From Streptomyces sp. NBC_01233 (GTDB lineage Bacteria; Actinomycetota; Actinomycetes; Streptomycetales; Streptomycetaceae), in contig NZ_CP108514.1 of the NCBI RefSeq assembly GCF_035989305.1, positions 806,001 to 870,000 of the forward strand: DNA of 64,000 nucleotides, given 5' to 3'. Positions 8,130-16,329 of this stretch are shown piece by piece. Below the pieces are notes generated by a model. It was not told the DNA's origin and searched no databases. It saw only the letters and a list, made by a program, of their open reading frames with translations. The translations under genes were made by a program, and so were the position numbers. Numbering within the stretch: the first letter of the stretch is position 1; each line of letters begins with the position of its first letter.

Positions 8130-9812
8130 TCAGTCCGTCGCGGCGAAGACGAGTTCGCCGTCGAGGTAGGTCCGCAGGACCCGGGTCTCGGCGATCTCCT
8201 CGCTGGGGTGGGCGAAGGGATCCCGGTCGAGGACGACGAGGTCCGCGTACTTGCCCACCTCGACGGTGCCGGTGGCCTCGTCGAGGTGGTTCACCCAGGC
8301 GCTGCCCGCGGTGTAGGCGGTCAGTGCCTGGGAGAGGGTCAGCGCCTGCTCCGGGAAGAAGGGAGCCAGGGGTTCGAAGGTCCCGGACGCGTCGGGGTCC
8401 TCGTCGGGGACGGCGCGGTTGACGGCGACGTGGATGCCCCACAGCGGGTTGGGGCTGCTCACCGACCAGTCGCTGCCGGCGACGAGGCGGGCGCCGGCCC
8501 GCTGCAGGTCCCCGAAGGGGTACTGGAGGGCGGCCCGTTCGGGTCCCAGGAAGGGGATCGTCAGCTCGTCCATCTGCGGCTCGTGCGCGGCCCACAGCGC
8601 CTGGATGTTCGCGGCCGCTCCCAGGCTCGCGAAGCGCCCGATGTCGTCGGGGTGGACGATCTGCAGGTGGGCGAGGTGGTGGCGGTTGTCGTTGGCGCCG
8701 TTGGCCGCCCGGGCCGCGGCGAGTGCGTCGAGCACCTCGCGCACGGCGCGGTCCCCGAGTGCGTGGAAGTGGACCTGGAAGCCGGAGCGGTCGAGCCGGG
8801 ACACCGCCTCGGTGAGCAGTTCCGGTGCGATGAAGCTCAGTCCGGAGTTCGCGGTGGCGCAGCCGCAGCCGTCGAGGTAGGGCTCCAGCAGGCCGGCCGT
8901 GAAGTTCTCGGCGATGCCGTCCTGCATGATCTTGATGCTGGTGGCGTTGAACCGGCCGACCTGTCCGGTGCGGCGGCGCTCCTCCAGTTCGGGTATCTGC
9001 TCCAGGCCGCGTTCGCGGTCCCACCACAGGGCGCCGACGACGCGTGCGCGCAGGGAGCCCTCGCGCGCCGCCCGCAGGTAGACCCCGTAGTTGTCGGGGT
9101 TGCCGGGGAAGGCGCCGATCATGGCGTCCTGCCAGCTGGTCACGCCGAGGGAGAAGAGGTGCTCCTGCGCGGCGAGGAGGCCGGCGTGCGCCTCGTCGGG
9201 CGTCGCGATCGGCACGTGGCGGGCCACCAGGTCCATGGCGCCCTCCTGGAGGGTGCCGGCCGGGGTTCCGTCGGCGTCCCGCTCGATCCGGCCGTCCACC
9301 GGGTCGGGGGTGGTGCGGTCGACGCCCGAGAGTTCGAGTGCGCGGGTGTTGACCCAGGCGCCGTGGCCGTCCCGGTTGGTGAGCATGACGGGCCGGTCCG
9401 GCACCACCGCGTCGAGCATGGCGCGCGTCGGCGTGCCCCCGGGGAAGACGTCCATGGACCAGCCGCCGCCGCGGATCCAGGCCGCTTCGGGGTGCTCCTC
9501 TGCATACGCGGCCACCACCGCCAGGTAGCCGTCGATGGACCGCTCCTCGCCGAGGTCGCAGCTGAGCATCTGCACGCCGGCCACCGCCGGGTGGACGTGG
9601 GCGTCCTGGAACCCCGGAACGAGCAGTCCGCCCGCGAGGTCGACCACCTCGGTGTCCGCGTCTGCGAGGGAGCGCACGGTGGCGTCGTCGGCGACGGCGA
9701 GGATCCGTCCGCCCCCGATGGCGACGGCGGCGTCGACCGGGGCCGGCCCGGTCGCGGTGAAGACCTTCCCGCCCACGAATACGGTGTCGGCCCGCTGCCT
9801 GTTGTTGGACAT
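8130..9812 (-). CDS. amidohydrolase family 3 (YtcJ-like) metal-dependent hydrolase
   Basis: A 560-residue cytoplasmic hydrolase of the amidohydrolase superfamily. It has the N-terminal beta-sandwich strand (GGKVF, about 14-18), the first metal site DAHVHP (about 70-75), a lysine-free middle, the second His site HFHALGDRAV, HLAHLQIVHP, and the C-terminal metal Asp in GSDWSVSSPNPL. The composite beta-sandwich closes with YADLVVLDRDPF near the C-terminus. ATG 9812 has GGAGG nine bases upstream. The gene is divergent from a TetR regulator, and a 25-bp palindrome covers its likely -35 box. With the downstream peptide importer it probably forms a take-up-and-hydrolyse unit for an N-acyl or amide compound. 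Confidence 0.88.
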   Translation of the reverse strand: MSNNRQRADTVFVGGKVFTATGPAPVDAAVAIGGGRILAVADDATVRSLADADTEVVDLAGGLLVPGFQDAHVHPAVAGVQMLSCDLGEERSIDGYLAVVAAYAEEHPEAAWIRGGGWSMDVFPGGTPTRAMLDAVVPDRPVMLTNRDGHGAWVNTRALELSGVDRTTPDPVDGRIERDADGTPAGTLQEGAMDLVARHVPIATPDEAHAGLLAAQEHLFSLGVTSWQDAMIGAFPGNPDNYGVYLRAAREGSLRARVVGALWWDRERGLEQIPELEERRRTGQVGRFNATSIKIMQDGIAENFTAGLLEPYLDGCGCATANSGLSFIAPELLTEAVSRLDRSGFQVHFHALGDRAVREVLDALAAARAANGANDNRHHLAHLQIVHPDDIGRFASLGAAANIQALWAAHEPQMDELTIPFLGPERAALQYPFGDLQRAGARLVAGSDWSVSSPNPLWGIHVAVNRAVPDEDPDASGTFEPLAPFFPEQALTLSQALTAYTAGSAWVNHLDEATGTVEVGKYADLVVLDRDPFAHPSEEIAETRVLRTYLDGELVFAATD

Positions 9813-9879
9813 CGACGCATCCTCCGGCTCGGCGGGCAGACCCGCACGTCTTGTTTGTTGAGGAGGAGTGAACGGGAGC

Positions 9880-9904
9880 GCAACATTGTTGTCAACGGTG
9901 TTGC
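9880..9904. promoter_or_regulatory. 25-bp palindromic operator for the divergent TetR regulator
   Basis: The sequence reads GCAACA YY GTTG W CAAC RR TGTTGC: 20 of 25 bases pair in perfect inverted symmetry around a central A/T, with only two symmetric mismatched pairs. It lies midway between the amidohydrolase and TetR start codons. On the minus strand it contains TTGACA (9895-9890), a consensus -35 box, with TTCACT 17 bp further as a possible -10. A dimer bound here would block the amidohydrolase promoter and could also act on the TetR promoter. Confidence 0.7.
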
Positions 9905-9925
9905 GCCGCCTCTGATCCACATCGT

Positions 9926-9931
9926 TACACT
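9926..9931 (+). promoter_or_regulatory. -10 box of the TetR gene
   Basis: TACACT lies nine bases before the TetR ATG at 9941, so transcription would start within a few bases of the start codon. No ribosome-binding site is seen, which fits a leaderless or nearly leaderless mRNA. The upstream TTGCGC at 9901 is a possible -35 with a 19-bp spacer and overlaps the operator edge. Confidence 0.5.
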
Positions 9932-9940
9932 GGCCCCACC

Positions 9941-10636
9941 ATGCCGAAGCCATCCGACGCACCCGCCCGGTCCAAGCGCGCGGGCAGCCAGCTCACACCC
10001 GACGCGATCATCGAAGCGAGCCTGCGCATCGCGGCCCGCGGGAGTGAGGACGCGTTCACCGTCCGGCGCCTCGGCGAGGAGCTCGGCGCCGACCCGACCG
10101 CGATCTACCGGCACTTCCGCGACAAGGACGAGCTGCTGCTGTCCGTCGCCGACCGCACGCTCGGCGAGGTGCTCGACAGCATCCCCGAGGGGCTCGACTG
10201 GAAGGGCCGGCTGCGGGCGCTCGCCGACGGCTCACTGGAGGTGGCGCTGAAGTACCCGGTGGTCGGATCGACCATGGCCAGCCGGACCACCCGGCGGCCC
10301 AACGAGTTCCGGGTGGTCGAGCTCATCCTCGGCGCCGTCATGGAGGCCGGGCTCGACGGCGCCGAGGCCGCCGTCCACTACCGCATGGTCGGCGACTCGC
10401 TCCTCGCGTACGTCGGCCAGCGCGCCGCCTACCTGCTGTTCGACCCGGACATCCGGGCGGCCGACGAGTCCTCGTGGAGCCGCGAGTACCGCCTGGTCGA
10501 CGCGGAGGGGTTCCCGAACATCACCCGACTGAGCACGCAGCTCGCCGAGGTGACGGACGAGCAGATCTTCCTCGCCAGGGTGGAGGCGCTGATCACCGCG
10601 ATCGAGAAGCGCGTGGAGGAACTCCGCGCGACGTAG
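9941..10636 (+). CDS. TetR family transcriptional regulator
   Basis: A 231-residue repressor. The N-terminal domain (about residues 15-65) shows the TetR helix-turn-helix with LTPDAIIEASLRIAARG, then FTVRRLGEELGADPTAIYRHFRDKDEL, including the diagnostic YRHFRDK recognition-helix end. The C-terminal part is a helical ligand-binding domain of the kind found in TetR_C proteins. It is transcribed divergently from the amidohydrolase/ABC operon, and the shared intergenic region has a strong palindrome. Autorepression and repression of the operon, relieved by the transported substrate or its product, are the expected behaviour. Confidence 0.92.
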   Translation: MPKPSDAPARSKRAGSQLTPDAIIEASLRIAARGSEDAFTVRRLGEELGADPTAIYRHFRDKDELLLSVADRTLGEVLDSIPEGLDWKGRLRALADGSLEVALKYPVVGSTMASRTTRRPNEFRVVELILGAVMEAGLDGAEAAVHYRMVGDSLLAYVGQRAAYLLFDPDIRAADESSWSREYRLVDAEGFPNITRLSTQLAEVTDEQIFLARVEALITAIEKRVEELRAT

Positions 10637-10801
10637 GACCTGCCGGGCGGTGTGGGCGCGCGAACGACCAAGGCCGCCGGACGGCGTGGCCGGCCACCTT
10701 GATCACCTCACCGGGGAAAGCCCTCGCCAGAAACATCGCACGTATGTACTCTGAGCGGGCGTCAAACCTGATCACGTTCAAAAACTAAAATGGGGGGGCC
10801 G

Positions 10802-12460
10802 GTGCGTAATCGCCGACTCATGCTTTCCACCGCCGCAATCGTCGCGGCCGGTGTCGGACTCGTCCCGGGTGTCGCCAACGCGACGGGCCAGGACGGGGCC
10901 AAGGGGACGGACCACCGGGGGGTGTCCGTTCCCGACCTCGATCTGAACAAGATCGCGGCCAAGGTGTACAAGGAGGGGACCGCCTCCAGCCCTGCTTCCA
11001 AGACGGTCCACCCGGCCGCCAAGGGCAGCAAGCAGGCCTCGGACGCCGCCGCAGAGCCGACGGTCGCCCTGGAGGCCGAGGCCACCAGCGCCCACGGCGT
11101 GCAGCTGAAGCTCGCCGTCACCAGCGACCCGGGCACCGCGCTCGGCGTGCTCGTCGAGTGGGGCGACGGCGGCCAGGTACAGGTGGGCGCCAACGGCCCC
11201 ACCGACCTGACCGAGAACCACGTGTACGCCAAGTCCGGCGTCTACACCGTCAAGGTCACCCTGATCGACGGCAGCGGCGGCGGCGTCCGCGGCACCAACC
11301 AGATCGTCGTGCAGACCGCGGGCAACGAGTTCACCCCGCACGCTCCGACCCGTCTGCTGGACACCCGTGCGGGCATCGGCGCGGCCGCGAAGAAGGTGCC
11401 CGCCTTCGGGACCGCCCGCATCAAGGTCGGCGGCGCCGCTCAGATCCCGGCCGGTGTGACCGCCGTGGCCCTGAACGTCACCGTCACCAACCCCTCGAAG
11501 GACGGACACGTCCGCGTGTACGCCGAGGGCGGCGAGGTGCCGACCACGTCGAACGTCAACTACACCCCGGGGCAGACCGTCCCGAACATGGTGATCGCGT
11601 CGGTCGGCCAGAACGGCTACGTGGACATCTACAACCACGGCGCGGGCGAGCTCGACCTCATCGCCGATGTCACCGGCTACTTCTCCAAGTCCGCCGCCAG
11701 CGGCTACACCTCGCTCAACCCGAGCCGTATCGTCGACACCCGCGAGGGCCTCGGCACGAGCCAGGGCAAGGTCCCGGGCTACGGCAGCTTCAGCACCCAG
11801 GTCCACGGCCGTGGGGGCGTCCCGACGAGCGCCAAGGCCGTCGCGCTCAACGTGACCGTGCACGAGCCGAACATGGAAGGTCACCTGACCGTCTACCCCG
11901 GCGGCCCGGCCCCGACCTCGTCGAACCTGAACTTCAGCCAGGGCCAGACCATCGCCAACTCGGTCATCGTCCCGATCGGCCCCGATGGCAAGATCAACAT
12001 CCGCAACGGTGCCGGAGCCGGGACCCACGTGATCGTCGACGTCGTGGGCTACTACAGCCCCGAGAGCGAGAGCGCGCTGATCCGCACCGCCCCCAGCCGC
12101 TGGTTCGACACCCGCGAGTGGGGCAACCCGCTCGACGGCCGCTCCTACATCTACGGCCGGGTCGCGGGCGGAGACACGAACGTCACCGCGCTCGTCACCA
12201 ACGCCACCGTCACCAACCCCGAGGGCACCGGCTTCCTGACGGTCTCCCCGGACCCCAACTCGTGGGCCGCCTACGAGGGCGGCTGGGAGACCTGGCCGAC
12301 CCCGCCGAACTCCTCCAACCTCAACTGGACCTACCGCAAGACCGTCCCGAACCTGGTCCAGGCGAGCTCCGGCGTCAACAACGTGATCGACTTCTGGAAC
12401 ATGGGCTACCAGTCCACGGACCTGCTCGTCGACACCTTCGGCTTCTACGCCAAGAACTGA
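10802..12460 (+). CDS. secreted protein with PKD-like domain and three RLLDTR-type repeats
   Basis: A 552-residue exported protein. GTG 10802 is preferred because a run of seven G residues just upstream can serve as ribosome-binding site; the ATG at 10790 would add four residues. A signal peptide runs to about VANA (residue 26). A PKD-like domain follows (WGDGGQ... HVYAKSGVYTVKVTL, about 115-160). Then three roughly 120-residue modules each open with an Arg-x-x-DTR motif: RLLDTR (about 180), RIVDTR (about 305) and RWFDTR (about 430), each containing an ALNVTVT-like strand and a SNxN(Y/F/W) segment. These repeats occur in actinobacterial surface proteins and have no known activity. It is monocistronic and ends in a strong terminator. 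Confidence 0.85.
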   Translation: MRNRRLMLSTAAIVAAGVGLVPGVANATGQDGAKGTDHRGVSVPDLDLNKIAAKVYKEGTASSPASKTVHPAAKGSKQASDAAAEPTVALEAEATSAHGVQLKLAVTSDPGTALGVLVEWGDGGQVQVGANGPTDLTENHVYAKSGVYTVKVTLIDGSGGGVRGTNQIVVQTAGNEFTPHAPTRLLDTRAGIGAAAKKVPAFGTARIKVGGAAQIPAGVTAVALNVTVTNPSKDGHVRVYAEGGEVPTTSNVNYTPGQTVPNMVIASVGQNGYVDIYNHGAGELDLIADVTGYFSKSAASGYTSLNPSRIVDTREGLGTSQGKVPGYGSFSTQVHGRGGVPTSAKAVALNVTVHEPNMEGHLTVYPGGPAPTSSNLNFSQGQTIANSVIVPIGPDGKINIRNGAGAGTHVIVDVVGYYSPESESALIRTAPSRWFDTREWGNPLDGRSYIYGRVAGGDTNVTALVTNATVTNPEGTGFLTVSPDPNSWAAYEGGWETWPTPPNSSNLNWTYRKTVPNLVQASSGVNNVIDFWNMGYQSTDLLVDTFGFYAKN

Positions 12461-12500
12461 CGCCCGGCCCACCGGCAGGACCTGCCGGCTGAACCGCCGG

Positions 12501-12550
12501 CACGGCGCCCCGGGAGCGGACCCCAGTGGTCCCGCTCCCGGGGCGCCGTG
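12501..12550. terminator. bidirectional terminator hairpin
   Basis: A perfect 19-bp stem (CACGGCGCCCCGGGAGCGG at 12501-12519 with its complement at 12532-12550) closes a 12-base loop. It lies between the stop codons of two convergent genes and can serve both strands. As usual in this genus there is no long T tract. Confidence 0.9.
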
Positions 12551-12580
12551 CGTCGTTTCCGGCCCGGTTCCGGCCCCGCA

Positions 12581-14602
12581 TCACTTCGACGGGGTCAGCC
12601 GCTCCCACAGGAAGGTGTGGACGAGGGCCTCGTTGAATGCGGTCTGCCGGTGGTCGGTGGCGCCCGCGTGGCCGCCGCCGAGGTGCTCGTGGAAGAAGAC
12701 CGGATGCCCGGACTCGCGCAGCCGGGCGGCCATCTTTCGGGCGTGGCCCGGGTGGACGCGGTCGTCGCGGGTGGAGGTGAGCAGGAGCAGCGGCGGGTAC
12801 GCGGGCCCCTCCGCCCGGACCTGGTGGTACGGGGAGATCCGCTCCAGGTGGGGCCGGTCGGCCGGGCTGTCGGGATCCCCGTACTCGGCGATCCAGCTGG
12901 CGCCGGCGAGCAGCTTGTGGAAGCGGAGCATGTCCAGCAGCGGCACGTGGGCGACGACCGCGCCGAACAGCTCCGGGTCCCGGGTGAGCATCGCGCCCAT
13001 CAGCAGCCCGCCGTTGCTGCCGCCCTCGATTCCCAGCTGGGCGGGGGTGGTGACACCCCGGGCGGTGAGGTCCCGGGCGACGGCGGCGAAGTCCTCGTAG
13101 GCCCGGACCCGGTTCGCGCCGAGGGCCGCCCGGTGCCAGTCCGGCCCGTACTCGTGCCCGCCCCGGATGCCCGCGACGACGTAGGTGCCGCCCCGCGCGA
13201 GCCAGGCCCGTCCGGTGAGCGCGCTGTACTGCGGGACCATGGAGATCTCGAAGCCGCCGTACCCGTAGAGCAGGGTGGGGCCCGGGCCGGGGCGGTCCTC
13301 GGGCCCGACGACGAAGTACGGGACCCGCGTGCCGTCCGCGGAGGTCGCGAAGTACTGGCTCACGGCGAGGCCCGCGGTGTCGAAGAGCGCCGGGCCCTGC
13401 TTGACGCTCTCGCCGTCGCCGCCGGCCGTGCCCCGGTAGAGGGTGGACGGCTGGAGGAAGCCCGTGACGTGGTGGAAGTACTCGTCGCTCACGTCCGGGT
13501 CGGTGCAGGTGACCGAGGCCGTGGACAGCGGGGGTACGCCCGGCAGCGGTGCGCGCCGCCAGCCGCCGGGTTCCGGGGTGAGGAGCTCCATCCGGGAGGA
13601 GACGTCGGCGCGGGTGCTGAGGATGAGGTGGTTGCGGGTCCAGCTGTATCCGGCGAGCGCGGTCCGCTCGTCCGGGGTGAACAGCACCTCGGCCTTCCGC
13701 TCCCCCGCCCGGAAGGCGTCGAAGTCGAAGGCGAGCAGGCTGCCCGCGGGGTGGCCGAGCCACGGCGCCTTGGTGGTGACGGTCAGCCACTGCCGGTGGA
13801 CGGAGGCGCCCGCATCGTCCGGTACCTCGATCTTCACCGGCGCACCGGCGGGGTCCTCCGGGAGGAGGAAGAGTTCCTTGTTCCAGAAGTCGATCTGCCG
13901 GTGGACGAAGTCCCGTTCGAAGCCGGGGGTGTCGTCGTGCCATCCGCTGGCGGACAGGTCCGAGGGCCGGCCCTCGTAGACCAGCTCCGCCTCTTCCAGG
14001 GGGGTGCCGCGCCGCCAGCGGCGCACCTGGAGCGGGTATCCGGAGGCGGACATCGAGCCGGGGCCGAAGTCGGTCCCGATCCAGATCCGGTCGTGGTCGA
14101 TCCATCCGATCCGGGTCTTGGCCTCCTCGACCGTGAACCCGTCCTCGACGAACTCCAGGGTCTCCAGGTCGAACTCGCGCACGACGCAGGCGTCGGCGCC
14201 GTCCCGCGACAGCATGACCAGGGCGTGCCGGTGTCCGGGGGCCAGGACGCTGCTGCCCGCCCAGGCCCACTTCTCCTCCTCCGCCTCGGCCAGTGCGTCC
14301 AGGTCCAGGACCACCTCCCAGGCCGGCCGGTCCGTGCGGTACTCCTCGAGCGTGGTCCGCCGCCACAGCCCGCGTACGTGGTCGGCGTCCTGCCAGAAGT
14401 TGTACAGGTGGCGGCCCCGGCGGACGACGTGGGGGATCCGGCCGTCGTCGTCCAGCACCTCGCGCATCTCCTGCTCGAGCACCTTGAACCCGGGGCCGCC
14501 GGTCAGCGCCTCCACGGTCTCGGCGTTGCGCTCCCGTACCCAGTCGAGGGCGGCCTCGCCGGATACGTCTTCCAACCAGAGGTAGGGGTCTTCATCGCTC
14601 AT
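12581..14602 (-). CDS. prolyl oligopeptidase family serine peptidase (S9A)
   Basis: A 673-residue cytoplasmic peptidase. It begins with the S9 N-terminal signature PYLWLEDVSGEAALDWVRERN, continues through a beta-propeller of about residues 70-420, and ends in an alpha/beta hydrolase domain. The nucleophile is S529 in GGSNGG, the acid is in TSTRDDRV (D613/D614) and the histidine is H645 in GGGHAG, so the triad is complete. Members cleave short proline-containing peptides; the propeller gates access to the site. There is no signal peptide. It is convergent with the repeat protein and shares a terminator with it. Upstream lies only a transporter relic. Confidence 0.92.
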   Translation of the reverse strand: MSDEDPYLWLEDVSGEAALDWVRERNAETVEALTGGPGFKVLEQEMREVLDDDGRIPHVVRRGRHLYNFWQDADHVRGLWRRTTLEEYRTDRPAWEVVLDLDALAEAEEEKWAWAGSSVLAPGHRHALVMLSRDGADACVVREFDLETLEFVEDGFTVEEAKTRIGWIDHDRIWIGTDFGPGSMSASGYPLQVRRWRRGTPLEEAELVYEGRPSDLSASGWHDDTPGFERDFVHRQIDFWNKELFLLPEDPAGAPVKIEVPDDAGASVHRQWLTVTTKAPWLGHPAGSLLAFDFDAFRAGERKAEVLFTPDERTALAGYSWTRNHLILSTRADVSSRMELLTPEPGGWRRAPLPGVPPLSTASVTCTDPDVSDEYFHHVTGFLQPSTLYRGTAGGDGESVKQGPALFDTAGLAVSQYFATSADGTRVPYFVVGPEDRPGPGPTLLYGYGGFEISMVPQYSALTGRAWLARGGTYVVAGIRGGHEYGPDWHRAALGANRVRAYEDFAAVARDLTARGVTTPAQLGIEGGSNGGLLMGAMLTRDPELFGAVVAHVPLLDMLRFHKLLAGASWIAEYGDPDSPADRPHLERISPYHQVRAEGPAYPPLLLLTSTRDDRVHPGHARKMAARLRESGHPVFFHEHLGGGHAGATDHRQTAFNEALVHTFLWERLTPSK

Positions 14603-14744
14603 CAGGCGATTGTGCAGGAAGACGGGCCGCGCGCAGGGCCGAGTGCACCGACCAGACCACCGAGATCGCCACCACCAGCGGGTGCAGCCGCACCGCCCGG
14701 CTCATCACCAGCGGGTGCAGCAGATGGCCCTCGATCTGGCCGAT
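14592..14744 (-). pseudogene. relic of an AI-2E family transporter
   Basis: On the minus strand 14744-14655 encodes about 30 residues with the AI-2E transporter (PF01594) core GQIEGHLLHPLVMSRAVRL followed by HPLVVAIS. In intact members this lies between the last transmembrane helices of a protein of about 350 residues. Here the match stops abruptly on both sides: the upstream frame is proline/arginine noise and the downstream frame gives WSVHSALRAARL and a stop at 14592. Two copies of CACCAGCGGGTGCAG in this stretch simply encode the repeated HPLV. It is a deletion remnant overlapping the start of the peptidase gene on the same strand. Confidence 0.7.
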
Positions 14745-14849
14745 CCGGAGGGACGGGGACGGAGGCCTGCGGGCGGACGGGCCCGGGGGGAGGCCGGCGC
14801 CGGGAAAATGCGTTGCCCCGGCGGGGCCGCACGCCGACGATGGCATCTC

Positions 14850-16142
14850 GTGAGCACCTCCCGACTGACCGCCGTACTGCCCGATCTCGCACCGTGGCGG
14901 TCCAGCCGCGACTTCCGGCTGCTGTTCTACCAGGGGACGGTGACGTACTTCGGCTCGTTCATGGCCATGATCTCGCTGCCGCTCCAGATCAAGCACCTGA
15001 CGGACTCGCCTCTGGCGGTCGGCGCGATGGGCGCGGTGGAGCTGGCTCCGCTGGTGGTCTTCGGGCTGTACGGGGGCGCCCTCGCCGACGCGGTCGACCG
15101 GCGGCGGATGATCCTGCTGACCGAGGCGGGACTCGGGGTGCTGGCCCTGGTGCTCCTGGTGAACGCGCTGCTGCCGGATCCGCTGCTGTGGCCGCTGTAC
15201 GTGGTCGCGGCCGGCGTGTCGGCCCTGGCCGGGCTCCAGCGGCCGGCCCTGGACTCGCTGATGGCGCGGATCGTGCCGCACGACCAGCTGACCGCGGCCG
15301 CCGCCCTCAACGGGCTGCGCTACCAGTTCGGCGCGATCGCAGGTCCCGCCGTGGCGGGTCTGGTCGTCGCCTACGCCGGGTACGCCTCGGCCTACTCGGT
15401 CACCGTCGTGGGCTTCCTCGCCTCCGTGCTGCTGTGTCTGCGGCTCAGTCCGGCGCCGCCCGTGCGGGGCGCCGAGCGTCCCTCGCTGCGCGGGATCGCC
15501 GAGGGCGCGCGGTACGCGTGGAGCCGGCCCGTGCTGCTGGGGACGTACGCCGTCGACCTGGCGGCGATGCTCTTCGCCTTCCCGAACGCAATCTTCCCCT
15601 TCCTCGCGGACGAGCTGGACGCGGTGTGGGCGCTGGGTCTGATGTACGCGGCGGGGGCGGTGGGCTCCCTGCTGCTGGGGCTGACCAGCGGCTGGGTGTC
15701 CCGGATACGCCGGCACGGGCTCCTGGTGGTGTCCGGGGCGGCGCTCTGGGGGCTGGCGATCGCGGCGGCGGGCGCGTCCGGCGGGATCTGGCTCGTGCTG
15801 CTGTGCCTCGCGGTGGCGGGCGCCGGCGACATGCTGAGCGGGCTGGGGCGCGCCACGATCTGGAACCAGACGATCCCCGAGGAGCTGCGCGGCCGGCTCG
15901 CGGGCATCGAGGTGCTCTCGTACAGCGTGGGCCCGCAGCTGGGCCAGGTCCGGGCGGGCACGATGGCCGGATGGACCGGTACCCGCTCGGCCTTCTGGAG
16001 CGGCGGTCTGGCCTGCGTGGCATCGGTGGCGGTGCTGGCCGCCCTGCTGCCGAAGCTGATCTCCTACGACGCCGACACCGACGAGGACGCGCTGCGCCGC
16101 AGGGCGGTCCGGGAGGCGGAGCCGAGCGGGGCGGTGGCCTGA
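14850..16142 (+). CDS. MFS transporter (EntS/MFS_3-like)
   Basis: A 430-residue membrane protein with about twelve hydrophobic helices. The N-terminal FRLLFYQGTVTYFGSFMAMI start is typical of the EntS-like MFS branch; the loop between helices 2 and 3 carries GALADAVDRRR, the MFS motif A. GTG 14850 was chosen because coding-like, hydrophobic sequence begins there and 80 upstream in-frame residues are basic noise. There is no strong ribosome-binding site. Such proteins export siderophores or drugs by proton exchange. It is monocistronic and convergent with the small gene at 16156. Confidence 0.87.
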   Translation: MSTSRLTAVLPDLAPWRSSRDFRLLFYQGTVTYFGSFMAMISLPLQIKHLTDSPLAVGAMGAVELAPLVVFGLYGGALADAVDRRRMILLTEAGLGVLALVLLVNALLPDPLLWPLYVVAAGVSALAGLQRPALDSLMARIVPHDQLTAAAALNGLRYQFGAIAGPAVAGLVVAYAGYASAYSVTVVGFLASVLLCLRLSPAPPVRGAERPSLRGIAEGARYAWSRPVLLGTYAVDLAAMLFAFPNAIFPFLADELDAVWALGLMYAAGAVGSLLLGLTSGWVSRIRRHGLLVVSGAALWGLAIAAAGASGGIWLVLLCLAVAGAGDMLSGLGRATIWNQTIPEELRGRLAGIEVLSYSVGPQLGQVRAGTMAGWTGTRSAFWSGGLACVASVAVLAALLPKLISYDADTDEDALRRRAVREAEPSGAVA

Positions 16143-16155
16143 CGCCCGCCCGTGC

Positions 16156-16329
16156 TCAGCTCTCCTTCTCGGCGAGGATCCGGTCGGCCGCGTAGTGCGG
16201 GCAGTTGGTGGCGTGCCAGGTCACCGAGAGCGAACAGGGTCCGGTCCGCAGGGTCCGCACCGCGCCGTCGGCGGCGGTGGCCTTACAGAAGGGACACACG
16301 ACGGTCTCCGGGCGCAGTAGATCGAACAT
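16156..16329 (-). CDS. small Cys-rich (zinc-ribbon-like) protein
   Basis: A 57-residue protein. CPFC at residues 12-15, C32, C43 and H45 (NCPHY) could bind one metal ion. ATG 16329 has GAAGGA seven bases upstream, and third-position GC supports coding. I do not recognise the family; similar tiny zinc-ribbon proteins in this genus are of unknown function. Its stop lies 13 bp from the convergent MFS gene. Confidence 0.6.
   Translation of the reverse strand: MFDLLRPETVVCPFCKATAADGAVRTLRTGPCSLSVTWHATNCPHYAADRILAEKES

Noticed and set aside
8041..8130. Repeated GGTGCTCAGT and GTGCGCAGG motifs between amidohydrolase and receptor genes
   Set aside because: Short and irregular; typical of GC-rich noncoding sequence and without symmetry.
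8070..10250. 726-codon plus-strand open frame opposite the amidohydrolase
   Set aside because: It runs antisense through a gene with complete metal-binding motifs and then into the TetR gene in another frame.
14660..14725. Direct repeat CACCAGCGGGTGCAG as a regulatory repeat
   Set aside because: It is explained by the repeated HPLV residues in the AI-2E transporter relic.
12548..16195. 1215-codon plus-strand open frame
   Set aside because: It covers the S9 peptidase antisense and the MFS gene in the wrong frame; no recognisable domain.
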